Source: DASSUW01 sp963844205
GTDB lineage: Bacteria > Actinomycetota > Thermoleophilia > Solirubrobacterales > Solirubrobacteraceae
Assembly (NCBI GenBank): GCA_963844205.1
Contig: CAWJNK010000014.1
Span: forward strand, 930,001 to 994,000
Direction of reading: 5' to 3'
Length of the DNA stretch: 64,000 bases
Shown: positions 35,559 to 44,547 of the stretch, piece by piece
Layout: every line of letters begins with the position of its first letter
Numbering within the stretch: position 1 is the stretch's first letter
Translations under genes and position numbers: made by a program
The notes under the pieces: model-generated
The model's database searches: none
Seen by the model: only the letters and a program-made list of their open reading frames with translations
What the model was told of the DNA's origin: nothing

Positions 35559-38464
35559 CCACGACCCCGACCGATCCCCGCACGACGCATCGGCGCCCGC
35601 GACGATCCCCGCCGCCGCGCGCCGACCGCACGGAGCGGCGCGCCGTGGTCGAGCGCGTGTCGCTCGACACCGCGGCACGCCGCCGGGCGGCCGCGCGGCG
35701 TGAGACCGCCGCTCGTGTCGGCCGGCTGGCCGGCGAGCAGCTCGCGGTCGCCGGTGGCCAGCTCGGCGCGGGCGTCGGGAACCTCGTGTTCGCGCTCGTC
35801 GCCGCGCGCCTGCTCGCTCCCGGGGCGTTCGCGGAGCTCGCCTCGTTCCTCGCGCTCTACCTCCTCATCCACGTGCCCGCCGGCAGCCTGAGCGCCGGCA
35901 GCGCGCTGGCTCCGGAGCTCGCGGCGCGCACCCGCCGCCGGGCGTTCGCCGCCGGGTCGCTGGCGGGCGGCGCGCTGGCGCTGCTCTCGCTGCCGCTCGG
36001 CGCGCTGCTCGACGTCTCGCCGCTCCTGCTGCTCGCCGCCGCGGCCGCCGCCCCGACCGCCGGGCTGCTCGCGCTCGACCGCGGCCGGCTGTATGGGCTC
36101 GGCCGGCGGCGGCGCGTCGTCGCCAGCCTGTTGGCCGAGCCGGCCGTGCGGCTCACGCTCGGCGTCGTGCTCGCCGCCGTGGCCGGGCCGGTCGGCGGCG
36201 CGGTGGCCGTGGTCGTCGCCGGCTGGGCGGCGCTCGCGACCGCGTACGTGGCGCCGCGCGCGAGCGCAGCCCGTCCGCGCGCGCGGGATGTGCGCCCCGG
36301 GGGCGCCGTCGCGCCGCGCGCGAGCGCAGTCCGTCCGCGCGCGCGGGATGTGCGCCCCGGCGGCGCGGTCGCGGCGTTCCTGCTCCTCGCCGTCGTTCAG
36401 AACCAGGACGTCGTGCTCGCCAACGCGCTGCTCGAGGCCGGCGAGGCCGGCCGCTTCGCGGTCGTGTCCACGCTCGGCGGCGTCGCCGCGTTCGCGACCA
36501 CCACGGTGCCGCTGATGCTGCTCGGCGGCAGGAGCGACGCATCGCGCGCCGACGCCTTGCGCGCGGCGCTGGCCGTCGCCGGCGGCCTCGGACTCGGCGC
36601 CGTCGCCGTCGTGGCGCTGTCGCCGGGATGGATCGTCGGCCTCGTGTTCGGCGGCCGCTACGAGAGCGCCGGCGCGATCGCGGTGCCGTACGTGCTCGCG
36701 ATGGCGCTGCTCGGCGTCGCCCGCGTGCTCGTCGCGCACGCCTGCGCGGAGCGCGCCGAGCGCCGAACGGTCGCGCTACTCGTGCCGGTGGCGCTGGTGC
36801 ACGCGGGGCTCGTGGTCGCGCTCGGCGACGACGCGGGAGGGATCGCGGCCGCGACGCTGATCGCGACCGCGCTCCTGACCGCCGGCGCAGCCGCGCTCGC
36901 CCTCCCGACGATTCCGGCAATCCGGCTCCGCCGGACCCTGCCACCGGGACTGGTGATCCGGCTCCCCTGGACGGTGCCGCGAGGCCCGACGATCCCGTCA
37001 CGCCACGCTTTCGCGGCGGCCCGCGCTTTCGTGCGCCGGCGGGACGTCGTGGTCGTCGCCGCGCTCGCGGCCGGTGGCCTCGCGCTGCGGCTCATCGCGA
37101 CGCGCGGCATCTGGCTCGACGAGGCGACGTCGATCCACCAGGCGGGGATGCCTCTGGGCCAGATGCTGGACGTCATGCGGTCGACCGACGTCCACCCGCC
37201 GCTGCACCACCTCGTCCTGTGGTGCACGGTCCGTCTCCTGGGGACCGGCGAGCTGGCCGTCCGCGCGCCGTCGCTGCTGGCGGCCACGGCGCTGATTCCG
37301 CTGCTCTACGTCGTCGGGCGCGACCTCTACGACCGCCGCGCGGGCTACGCAGCCGCGGCGCTCGCCGCCGTCGCGCCGTTCGCGATCTGGTACGCGCAGG
37401 AGGCGCGGATGTACGCGCTCTTCATGGTCTTCGCACTGCTCGCGGTCTGGTTCCAGGTACGGATCCTGCGCGACGGCGCGCGCTCGCGCGACTGGCTCGG
37501 CTACGCGCTGGCCGCCGCGGCGCTCGTCTGGACCCAGTACTTCGGAGCGCTCTTCGTAGCCGTCCAGCAGGCCGCGTTCGCCGTCGCGATCGCGCGCGGG
37601 ACGCTGCCCGTCAAGCGCACGCTCGCCTGGACCGCGGCGCTCGTGCTGCTGATCGCGCCGCTGGTCCCGTTCGCGCTCGATCAGTTCGCCGCCAACGAGT
37701 CGGCCGGCCGCGGCTTCCAGCAGCCGTCGCAGGCCGGCGGCTCGGTCCAGCCCGGGGCCGCGCCCGGCGCCTACGCGGCCTTGACCAACGTGGCTTGGGC
37801 GGTGCTCGGCTACCACTCGGACCCCACGATGACCGCCATCGCGGCGCTGTGGCCGCTGGGGCTGCTGCTCGCGCTCGCGCTGCTCGGCCGCGGGCGCTCG
37901 TGGCCGACGCTGCTCGTCGTGGCCTGCGGCCTGCTGCCGGCGATCGGGCTCTTCCTGCTCGGCCAGCTCAAGCCGTTCGTGTTCGAGGTCCGCTACTTCA
38001 TCGGGCTCGTGCCGCTGGCGCTGCTCCTGATCGCCCGCGGGGTGACGACGTGGGCGCGGCGGCCGGCCGTCCGCGGGCTCGTCTGCGCGGCCACCGTCGC
38101 CATCTTGGGCGTCGGCCTCGCCGACCAGCAGCTCAACGGCTCCAACCCGCGCGTGTACGACTTCAAGCAGGCCGTGCACCGCATCGAGGAGCAGGCCCGG
38201 CCCGGCGACGTGATCGTCTACTCGCCGAAGTACATCGACACCGTCGTGGGCTACTACGAGACCGAGGGCCTGCGCATCCGGCCGCTCGAGGACGGCCTGC
38301 CGCGACCGCGCCGCGGACAGCGTGTCTTCCTGCTCTCGAGCTTCCTCGACAAGCCGCAGTACCGGGAGGCGACGAGGGAAGCCGTGCGCAGGCTGTCGCG
38401 CCGCCACGAGCTGGTGCGCCGCGACGCCGTCCCGCAGATCCGGACCTGGGAGTTCCGCCGATGA
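35555..38464 (+). CDS. Fusion of a polysaccharide flippase-like domain and a GT39-type membrane glycosyltransferase
   Basis: A 969-residue membrane protein joining two functions. Residues about 55-460 look like a Wzx-type flippase (GEQLAVAGGQLGAGVGNLVFALVAARLLAPGAFAEL, many helices). From about residue 490 a GT39/ArnT-type transferase starts: GLALRLIATRGIWLDEATSIHQA with the acidic catalytic site, DVHPPLHHLVLW, AIWYAQEARMYALFMVF, and a soluble C-terminal domain (YSPKYIDTVVGYYETEGL). So one chain could flip a lipid-linked sugar and use it outside the membrane. ATG at 35555 overlaps the previous stop. A 60-base duplication lies in a loop of the flippase half. Confidence 0.85.
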   Translation: MTTTPTDPRTTHRRPRRSPPPRADRTERRAVVERVSLDTAARRRAAARRETAARVGRLAGEQLAVAGGQLGAGVGNLVFALVAARLLAPGAFAELASFLALYLLIHVPAGSLSAGSALAPELAARTRRRAFAAGSLAGGALALLSLPLGALLDVSPLLLLAAAAAAPTAGLLALDRGRLYGLGRRRRVVASLLAEPAVRLTLGVVLAAVAGPVGGAVAVVVAGWAALATAYVAPRASAARPRARDVRPGGAVAPRASAVRPRARDVRPGGAVAAFLLLAVVQNQDVVLANALLEAGEAGRFAVVSTLGGVAAFATTTVPLMLLGGRSDASRADALRAALAVAGGLGLGAVAVVALSPGWIVGLVFGGRYESAGAIAVPYVLAMALLGVARVLVAHACAERAERRTVALLVPVALVHAGLVVALGDDAGGIAAATLIATALLTAGAAALALPTIPAIRLRRTLPPGLVIRLPWTVPRGPTIPSRHAFAAARAFVRRRDVVVVAALAAGGLALRLIATRGIWLDEATSIHQAGMPLGQMLDVMRSTDVHPPLHHLVLWCTVRLLGTGELAVRAPSLLAATALIPLLYVVGRDLYDRRAGYAAAALAAVAPFAIWYAQEARMYALFMVFALLAVWFQVRILRDGARSRDWLGYALAAAALVWTQYFGALFVAVQQAAFAVAIARGTLPVKRTLAWTAALVLLIAPLVPFALDQFAANESAGRGFQQPSQAGGSVQPGAAPGAYAALTNVAWAVLGYHSDPTMTAIAALWPLGLLLALALLGRGRSWPTLLVVACGLLPAIGLFLLGQLKPFVFEVRYFIGLVPLALLLIARGVTTWARRPAVRGLVCAATVAILGVGLADQQLNGSNPRVYDFKQAVHRIEEQARPGDVIVYSPKYIDTVVGYYETEGLRIRPLEDGLPRPRRGQRVFLLSSFLDKPQYREATREAVRRLSRRHELVRRDAVPQIRTWEFRR
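36251..36370 (+). repeat. 60-bp tandem duplication inside the flippase-GT39 gene
   Basis: Copy 1 (36251-36310) and copy 2 (36311-36370) differ at only a few bases. Each encodes 20 residues (APRASA.RPRARDVRPGGAV) of a basic loop between helices. The frame is kept. Confidence 0.85.
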
Positions 38465-39975
38465 CCACCGACACCCGCATGCGGCAGCCCGCCTGGGATG
38501 CCGCCCCGCCCAGCGCCCGCCGCCGCCGCGCGATGCGGGCGCTCCTGCTCGCGATGGTGCCGCTGGCGCTGTTCTACTTCGCCTGGCTGCTGCAGGGAGA
38601 GCGCGTCGGCCACCCGGTCATGTATGCGCTGCTCATCGGCGCCGAGCTGTTCAACGCCGCACAGGCGCTCGGGTTCTGGTGGACCTGCAGCCGAGACCGC
38701 CACCGGCGGCGCCGGGTCTGGGACCGGCCGCCGCCGGAGGTCGACGTCTTCATCCCGGTCTACGACGAGCCGGTGACGGTGGTCGAGCCGACCGTCCGCG
38801 CCGCGGTGGCGATGACCGGCGCGCGGGTCAGCGTCCACCTGCTCGACGACGGCGCCAGCGACGAGATGGCCGCGATGGCGAGCCGCGTCGGCGCCGACTA
38901 CATCCGGCGCGCGGGCCGGGAGGGCGCGAAGGCGGGCAACATCAACCACGCGCTCACGCGCACCGGCGGCGAGTTCGTCGCGGTGCTCGACTGCGACCAC
39001 GTCCCGGAGCCGCACTTCCTCGAGGCGATGCTCGGCAGCTTCGCCGACGAGCTCGTTGCGTTCGCCCAGGCCCCGCAGTACTACGCGAACTGGGACCGGG
39101 GCGAGGTGCCCGCCGCCGCCTGGGGCCAGCAGGCGCTGTTCTTCGGCCCCATCGCTCGCGGCAAGGACGGCCACGACGCGATGTTCTGCTGCGGCACCAA
39201 CGTGGTGTTCCGGCGGGCGGCGCTGCTCGAGGTCGGCGGCTTCCCCGCCGACTCGGTGACCGAGGACTTCGAGCTGTCGATCCGGCTGCACGAGCGCGGC
39301 TGGCGCTCGCGCTACATCCCCGAGGTCCTGGCCTATGGCCTCGGGCCGGAGGACATGGCGTCGTACGTCAGCCAGCAGCAGCGCTGGTCGCGCGGGTGCC
39401 TGTCGGCGCTTCCCACCGTGTTGCGGTCGGCGCTGCCGGCGCGGCTGAAGGTCCAGTACGCGCTGTCGGCGTCGTACTTCCTGACCGGCTGGACCGTGCT
39501 GATCTACATGAGCTTCCCCGTGGTGCGCCTGCTGACCGGAGCCCAGCCGCTGGCGGCGACGTCGGCGGACCAATTCCTCGCCCACTTCGCGCCCTACTTC
39601 GGGCTGTCGCTGCTCGCCGTGACCGCGCTGGGCGGCGGCGTCTACACGTTCCGGGCGTTCGCGCTCCAGGCCGCGAGCTTCTGGATCCACGTCCAGTCGA
39701 CGGTGCTCGCGCTGCTCGGCCGCCGCGGCGGGTTCGTGGTGACGCCGAAGGAGGGCGCCGAGGGCCGGCAGCCGCGCGCGGTCGTCCCCGCGCTGGCGGC
39801 GATCGCCCTGCTGTCGGCTGTCGCCGTCTACGGCCTGCTGCGCGACCGCGACCCGGCGACGCTCAACAACGTCGCGTTCGCGGTGCTGCACATCGCCGTC
39901 CTGCTCTCCGGCGTCGCGCCCGCGCTCCGCCGCGCGCCGCTGCCGCTCGCCGCGCTGCGACCCGTCCCCGCATGA
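38461..39975 (+). CDS. Cellulose-synthase-like glycosyltransferase family 2
   Basis: A 504-residue processive GT2 enzyme. Two N-terminal helices (about 27-70), a cytoplasmic catalytic domain with HLLDDGASD (Asp129/130), LDCDH (Asp177/179), TED (267-269) and QQQRW (305-309), the D, DxD, TED and QxxRW set of cellulose and related beta-glycan synthases, then four helices. No PilZ domain is seen, so direct cyclic-di-GMP control through this protein is not evident. ATG at 38461 overlaps the previous stop, and its own stop overlaps the GH8 start. With GH8 next to it, a beta-1,4-glucan-like polymer is the best guess. Confidence 0.92.
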   Translation: MTTDTRMRQPAWDAAPPSARRRRAMRALLLAMVPLALFYFAWLLQGERVGHPVMYALLIGAELFNAAQALGFWWTCSRDRHRRRRVWDRPPPEVDVFIPVYDEPVTVVEPTVRAAVAMTGARVSVHLLDDGASDEMAAMASRVGADYIRRAGREGAKAGNINHALTRTGGEFVAVLDCDHVPEPHFLEAMLGSFADELVAFAQAPQYYANWDRGEVPAAAWGQQALFFGPIARGKDGHDAMFCCGTNVVFRRAALLEVGGFPADSVTEDFELSIRLHERGWRSRYIPEVLAYGLGPEDMASYVSQQQRWSRGCLSALPTVLRSALPARLKVQYALSASYFLTGWTVLIYMSFPVVRLLTGAQPLAATSADQFLAHFAPYFGLSLLAVTALGGGVYTFRAFALQAASFWIHVQSTVLALLGRRGGFVVTPKEGAEGRQPRAVVPALAAIALLSAVAVYGLLRDRDPATLNNVAFAVLHIAVLLSGVAPALRRAPLPLAALRPVPA

Positions 39976-40958
39976 GGCGCGCCGTCGTCGCGGTCGCCGT
40001 GTTGCTCGCCGGCTGCGGCGGGGCGCCGCCCGGCTCGGGCGAGCGATTCCTCGATCGCTACGTCGAGGACGACGGTCGCGTCGTCCGGCACGACCAGGGC
40101 GGCGACACGGTCAGCGAGGGCCAGGCGTACGCGATGCTGCTGGCCGCCGCGGAGGGTGACGAGGATCGCTTCGCGCTCGTGTGGACGTGGACGCGCGAGC
40201 ACCTCCAGCGCCCCGACGGCCTGCTCTCGTGGCGGTGGGCGGACGGGCGGGTGGCCGACGCCGAGCCCGCAGCCGACGCCGACCTCGACGCGGCTCGCGC
40301 GCTCCTCGTCGCGGCCAGGCGCTTCGACGAGCCGCACTACGCGCGCGAGGCCCGCGCGCTCGGCCGCGCGATCGCCGAGCACGAGACCGCGCCCATCGCG
40401 GGCAAGACGGTGCTCGTGGCCGGGCCGTGGGCGCGGCAGAACGGGGTCGTCAACCCGAGCTACTGGTCGCAGCGCACGTACGCGATGCTCGGGCTCGAGC
40501 GCGCCGCCGCCGCCTCCCGGCGCCTCACCGACGTGCTGACCGAATCCTCGCTCCCGCCGGACTGGGCGACGGTGGAGCCGTGGGGCGTCAGCGCCACCGG
40601 GCCGCCCGCGGGCGGCGAGCCCGGCTACGCGGATGACGCCGTGCGCGTCCCGATCCGGCTCGCCGAGTCATGCGACGCGGCCGATCGCGAGCTCGCAGCC
40701 CGGATGTGGCCGCTGCTTCGGGACGAGCCGGGCGCGGCGCGGCGGGCGCTCGACGGGACTCCGCTGACCGACCGCGAAAGTCCGGCGGCCCTTGCCGGCG
40801 CGGCGGCCGCGGCTCACGCGGCGGGCGACGATCGGGCGTGGCGCGAGCTGCTCGACCGCGCCGAGGCGCTGGATCGGGACCACCCCACCTACTACGGCGC
40901 CGCCGTCGTGGCGCTCACGCGAGCCATGCTGGAAACCGGCGCGCTCGGGCGCTGCTGA
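39972..40958 (+). CDS. Glycoside hydrolase family 8 lipoprotein (endoglucanase-like)
   Basis: A 328-residue GH8 enzyme. The lipoprotein signal RRAVVAVAVLLAGC puts the lipidated Cys at residue 15. TVSEGQAYAMLLA carries the general acid Glu49, and ADADLDAARALL the conserved Asp of the family near 104; NPSYW and EPWGVSA follow. GH8 members such as BcsZ cut the new glucan during synthesis or secretion. Here it is the last gene of the operon, coupled to the synthase by ATGA, which supports the cellulose-like product. It would sit on the outer face of the membrane. Confidence 0.9.
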   Translation: MRRAVVAVAVLLAGCGGAPPGSGERFLDRYVEDDGRVVRHDQGGDTVSEGQAYAMLLAAAEGDEDRFALVWTWTREHLQRPDGLLSWRWADGRVADAEPAADADLDAARALLVAARRFDEPHYAREARALGRAIAEHETAPIAGKTVLVAGPWARQNGVVNPSYWSQRTYAMLGLERAAAASRRLTDVLTESSLPPDWATVEPWGVSATGPPAGGEPGYADDAVRVPIRLAESCDAADRELAARMWPLLRDEPGAARRALDGTPLTDRESPAALAGAAAAAHAAGDDRAWRELLDRAEALDRDHPTYYGAAVVALTRAMLETGALGRC

Positions 40959-40997
40959 GCGCGACGCTCCAGGACGCCGCGCGTGGCCGGCGGCGCC

Positions 40998-41414
40998 TCA
41001 GGACCCGGTCCAGGGCGCGCCGCCGGCCCACCCGTACCACGCCTCGACCTCGAACCACGCGTTGACGCGCTGCTGCTGCCGGCGCGCGTAGTCCTGGCCG
41101 GTGTACTGGCGGGACAGCCGGTCGATCCCCTCCAGGCCGTCGTCGTCGGCGATCTCGGTCACGCGGCCGCGGAGCGTGACCTGCCGGTACCACTGGTCCT
41201 TGTCGAGGACGGTGAGCGAGACGCGCGGGTCGCGGCGCAGGTGGCCGAGCCGCTTGCGCGTCGCGGCCATGTTCACGAGCACGCGACCGTCATCCCACAG
41301 GTACCAGGTGGCGGCCGAATGCGGCGCGCCGTCGGGGTCGATGGTCGCGATGGCGGCCGGGTTCGGCTTGGCGAGGAAGGCTTCGAGCTCGGTGGGAAGC
41401 GGTGACGTGGGCAT
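40998..41414 (-). CDS. PNPOx-like flavin/F420-binding protein
   Basis: A 138-residue split-barrel protein of the pyridoxamine-5-phosphate-oxidase-like group, which in actinobacteria often uses F420 or FMN. ELEAFLAKPNPAAIATIDPDG, PHSAATWYLWDDGRVLVNMA and TRKRLGHLRRDPRVSLTVLD are typical. Start ATG at 41414, 36 bases from the divergent ribokinase. Substrate unknown. Confidence 0.87.
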   Translation of the reverse strand: MPTSPLPTELEAFLAKPNPAAIATIDPDGAPHSAATWYLWDDGRVLVNMAATRKRLGHLRRDPRVSLTVLDKDQWYRQVTLRGRVTEIADDDGLEGIDRLSRQYTGQDYARRQQQRVNAWFEVEAWYGWAGGAPWTGS

Positions 41415-41450
41415 TCCGGTTCTCTACCCGCCCCCGTACCCTCGGCGACC

Positions 41451-42407
41451 ATGCCTGCGGAAGTCGTCGTCGTCGGCTCGGTCAACGCGGACCTCGTGGT
41501 GACGGTCGCACGGCTGCCGCGGGCAGGCGAGACGGTCAGCGGCGGGACGTTCGCGCGCCACGGCGGCGGCAAGGGAGCGAACCAGGCGGTCGCCGCCGCG
41601 CGGGTGGGCGCGCGGGTGGCGATCGTGGGCGCGGTCGGCGCCGACGACCTCGGCGACGAGGCGCTGCGCGAGCTGGTCGCCGAGGGGATCGACGTGTCCG
41701 CGGTCGCGCGCCTCGAGGGCGTCGCGACCGGCGTCGCGGCGATCGTGGTCGACGAGCACGGCGAGAACCTGATCGCGGTCGCCTCGGGCGCGAACGCCGC
41801 GCTGGGCGGCGACGAGGTCGTGGCCGCGCTCGCGCAGCGGCTTGGGCGCGAGCCGCGGGGAGCGACGGGCGACGGTTCGGCGGCAGCGGGCGACGCCTCG
41901 CCGGGCGGCCCCGCCGGAGTCGTGCTGCTCAGCCACGAGGTGCCGGAGGCGGCGGTCGTGGCCGGGGTGCGCGCCGCGCGGGAGGCCGGGTGGACGGCGG
42001 TTCTGAACCCCGCGCCGGCGCGGGCGCTTGTCGACGACCTCGCGGGCGTGATCCTCACCCCCAACGCCGACGAGGCGTGCGCGCTGGCGGGCGAGGACGA
42101 GCCGGAGGCCGCGGCTCGCGCGCTCGCCCGCCGCACCGGCGCGGCGGTGCTCGTGACCCTCGGCGCCGACGGCGCGCTCCTGGTCGGGGGCGACCGGGTC
42201 GAGCGGCTGCCGGCGCCCGCGGTCGACGTCGTCGACACGACCGGCGCAGGCGACGCCGTCAACGGCGCGCTCGCCGCCGAGCTCGCGGCCGGACGGCCGC
42301 TGCGCGACGCGGTCCGCTTCGCCCTGACCGCCGCCGCGCTGTCCACCCGCGCGGCCGGGGCGCGCGACGGGATGCCGCGTCGCGACGACGTCCTCGCGGC
42401 CCTATGA
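41451..42407 (+). CDS. rbsK: Ribokinase (PfkB family)
   Basis: A 318-residue PfkB-family sugar kinase, ATP + ribose to ribose 5-phosphate. VVVGSVNADLVVTVARLPRAGE and HGGGKGANQAVAAARVG form signature one; DTTGAGDAVNGALAAELA is signature two with the catalytic Asp (usual DTTGAGDTFNG, here AVNG). NPAPA and TPNADEA fit ribokinase rather than fructokinase. The pentose transporter is not in the window. The metallophosphoesterase downstream overlaps by ATGA. A DeoR regulator lies 1.2 kb away, but whether it controls this gene is unknown. Confidence 0.88.
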   Translation: MPAEVVVVGSVNADLVVTVARLPRAGETVSGGTFARHGGGKGANQAVAAARVGARVAIVGAVGADDLGDEALRELVAEGIDVSAVARLEGVATGVAAIVVDEHGENLIAVASGANAALGGDEVVAALAQRLGREPRGATGDGSAAAGDASPGGPAGVVLLSHEVPEAAVVAGVRAAREAGWTAVLNPAPARALVDDLAGVILTPNADEACALAGEDEPEAAARALARRTGAAVLVTLGADGALLVGGDRVERLPAPAVDVVDTTGAGDAVNGALAAELAAGRPLRDAVRFALTAAALSTRAAGARDGMPRRDDVLAAL

Positions 42408-43231
42408 ACCCCGTCGCCCGCCGCGCGGCGCTCGGCGCCGCGGCCGCTGCGGCGGCCTGGGTGAGCTGGATCGAGCCGCGCCGGCTCGTCACCGTCCACC
42501 GCACGCTCGAGCTGCCGCGCTGGCCCGCCGCGCTCGACGGCGTCCGACTCGGCCTCGTCTCCGACATCCACGCGGGCGCGCCGCACGTGAGCGTCAAGGC
42601 GATCGCCCGCGCCGTGGAGCGCCTGAACGCCGAGGCGCCCGACGTGATCCTGCTGCTCGGCGACGTCATCGACGCCCACGTGCTGTGGGGCGGCCGGGTC
42701 CCGCCCGAGCTGATCGCCCGTGAGCTGGGCGCGCTGAAGGCGCCGCTCGGCACCTTCGCCGTCCTCGGCAACCACGACTGGAAGCAGACCGGCGACGGCA
42801 TGTGGCGCGCGCTCACCGGCGCCGGGATCGAGGTGCTCGAGAACCGCGCGGCGGCGGCCGGCGACTTCTACGTCGCCGGCCTCGCCGACCTCCGCGAGCG
42901 CCGCCCCGACCTCCCCACCGCGCTGGCCGGCGTCCCGCCGGAGGCACCCGTGATCCTGCTCGCGCACGACCCGGACGTGTTCCCGTTCGTGCCCGACCGC
43001 GTCGCGCTCACGCTGTCCGGCCACCTGCACGGCGGCCAGGTGGCGATCCCGTTCGTGCGGCGGCCCGCGATCCCGTCGCGCTACGGCGAGCGGTACGCGC
43101 GCGGGCACGTCGTCGAGGACGGGCGCCACCTGTACGTCTCGTCGGGCCTGGGAACGAGCGGGCTGCCGCTGCGCTTCCTCGCCCCGCCGGAGGTCGTCGT
43201 GCTCGAGCTGCGTCAACTCCCCGGGTACTGA
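42404..43231 (+). CDS. Membrane-anchored metallophosphoesterase
   Basis: A 275-residue calcineurin-like phosphoesterase. An N-terminal hydrophobic segment (AALGAAAAAAAWVSW) anchors it. The two-metal site is complete: SDIHAG, LLGDVID, GNHDW, LAHDPD and LSGHLHGGQ. This branch includes YkuE/UDP-diacylglucosamine-type and general membrane phosphoesterases. Coupled to ribokinase (ATGA), perhaps without a shared pathway. Convergent with the VOC gene, overlapping by 19 bases. Confidence 0.9.
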   Translation: MNPVARRAALGAAAAAAAWVSWIEPRRLVTVHRTLELPRWPAALDGVRLGLVSDIHAGAPHVSVKAIARAVERLNAEAPDVILLLGDVIDAHVLWGGRVPPELIARELGALKAPLGTFAVLGNHDWKQTGDGMWRALTGAGIEVLENRAAAAGDFYVAGLADLRERRPDLPTALAGVPPEAPVILLAHDPDVFPFVPDRVALTLSGHLHGGQVAIPFVRRPAIPSRYGERYARGHVVEDGRHLYVSSGLGTSGLPLRFLAPPEVVVLELRQLPGY

Positions 43232-43587
43232 ATCTGCTGCACCGCCCAGCCGTTCCCGTCGGGGTCCTTGAAGAACACGAAGCGGCCCCACGGGAAGTCC
43301 TGGACCGGGCTCACGTCGACGCCCCGGCCGGAGAGCTCGGAGTGCGCCACCTCGATGTCCTCCACCACGAGCTGGAGGCCCTGAACCGAGCCGGGCTCGG
43401 CGTCGATGACGCCCTTGCCGAGCGCGATCGAGCACGCCGACCCGGGCGGCGTGAGCTGGATGAAGCGCATGTCCTCGCTCACCTTGTGGTCGTGGTCGGC
43501 GTTGAAGCCGGCCTGCTCGACGTAGAACGCCTTCGCGCGATCGGGGTCGGACACCGGGACGCCGATCAGCTCGAGCTTGTAGTCCAT
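43213..43587 (-). CDS. VOC-family (glyoxalase-like) protein
   Basis: A 124-residue vicinal-oxygen-chelate protein. KLELIGVPVSDPDRAKAFYVEQAGF and GLQLVVEDIEVAHSELSGRGVDV are the two beta-alpha-beta-beta-beta halves, and FVFFKDPDGNGWAVQQ is the usual end. Start ATG at 43587 with AGGAG upstream. Substrate unknown; many relatives act in resistance or dioxygenase chemistry. Confidence 0.88.
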   Translation of the reverse strand: MDYKLELIGVPVSDPDRAKAFYVEQAGFNADHDHKVSEDMRFIQLTPPGSACSIALGKGVIDAEPGSVQGLQLVVEDIEVAHSELSGRGVDVSPVQDFPWGRFVFFKDPDGNGWAVQQIQYPGS

Positions 43588-43612
43588 GGGTACTCCTCCT
43601 GTCGATTGTCTG

Positions 43613-44422
43613 TCAGCCCGCGAGCTCGACCTCGCAACCGGCGGCCTTGATCTCTGCGACCAGCGCCGGATCCGCGCTGCGGTCGGTGACCAGCATGCTG
43701 ATCTCCGCCAGGTCGCAGACCTTGGCGACCTCGACCTCGCCGAGCTTGGTGGCATCCGCGATCACGATCGGCCGCCGCGCCGAGAGCAGCATCGTGCGCT
43801 TGACCTCGGCCTCGGGGAGGTTGATGTTCGTCACGCCTCCGCGAGGGTCGACACCGTTGCAGCCGATGAACGCGACCGACGCGTTGAGGCGCTCGAGGAT
43901 CAACGTGGCGAGCGGGTTCACGAGCGAGTGCTGGAGCGGGCGAAGCGTGCCGCCCGTCACGATCACGGAGATCCGCGGCCATGCACGCTCCAGAGTCAGT
44001 GCGACCTTGATGCCGCTGGTCACCACCGTCACGTCACGGAGGTCAGTGCGCGCCACGAGCGCCTCCGCGACCGCAGTCGTGGTCGTCCCGACGTCGAGCA
44101 GCAGGGTGTCCCCAACCGCCACCAGGCCGGCGGCGTAGCGGCCGATGGCCGCCTTCTCGTCGGCCAGATCGCGAGCGGCCACCTCGAACGGCTGCTCCGA
44201 CCGCAGAACGTCCCGCGGAACCGCGCCGCCCCTGATCCGGCGCAGCCGTCCATGCGCTTCGAGCGTCTGAAGGTCGGAGCGGACGGTGACGGTGGAGACG
44301 CCGAAGCGATCGGCGAGATCGGAGACGCGCGCGAAGCCTTCGTCCTCGACGAGGGCGGTCATCCGCGCACGCCGTGCCTCGGCCGGCGTGACCGCGATGG
44401 CGTCTGCGGGATCGGCGCTCAC
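43613..44422 (-). CDS. DeoR-family transcriptional regulator
   Basis: A 269-residue DeoR regulator. TPAEARRARMTALVEDEGFARVSDLADRFGVSTVTVRSDLQTLEAHG is the N-terminal helix-turn-helix, RIRGGAV the wing, and VGDTLLLDVGTTTTAVAEAL the sugar-phosphate-binding domain. I chose the GTG at 44422; a TTG at 44461 is open but lies inside the palindrome that looks like the operator. It is divergent from the 40-residue peptide and the GH97 gene, so these are its probable targets, with a sugar phosphate as inducer. Confidence 0.87.
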   Translation of the reverse strand: MSADPADAIAVTPAEARRARMTALVEDEGFARVSDLADRFGVSTVTVRSDLQTLEAHGRLRRIRGGAVPRDVLRSEQPFEVAARDLADEKAAIGRYAAGLVAVGDTLLLDVGTTTTAVAEALVARTDLRDVTVVTSGIKVALTLERAWPRISVIVTGGTLRPLQHSLVNPLATLILERLNASVAFIGCNGVDPRGGVTNINLPEAEVKRTMLLSARRPIVIADATKLGEVEVAKVCDLAEISMLVTDRSADPALVAEIKAAGCEVELAG

Positions 44423-44452
44423 CGGGCGCCGAGGATACGCGAGCGACTTTCC

Positions 44453-44484
44453 ACTTGACAAGTCAGCTTTCGTTATCGTAAGGT
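44453..44484 (+). promoter_or_regulatory. Promoter with overlapping palindrome, likely DeoR target
   Basis: TTGACA (44455-44460), 18 bases, TAAGGT (44479-44484). The palindrome ACTTGACAAGT (44453-44463) covers the -35 box, and CTTTCGTTATCGTAAG (44467-44482), an imperfect palindrome of the DeoR kind, covers spacer and -10. A repressor bound here would block transcription of the peptide and GH97 genes. Confidence 0.6.
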
Positions 44485-44547
44485 CGCCTCTGCCGGCGGG
44501 CAGGGGTGTGCGTCGGCGGAGCAGCCTCTATGCGGGAGGGGAAGCGT

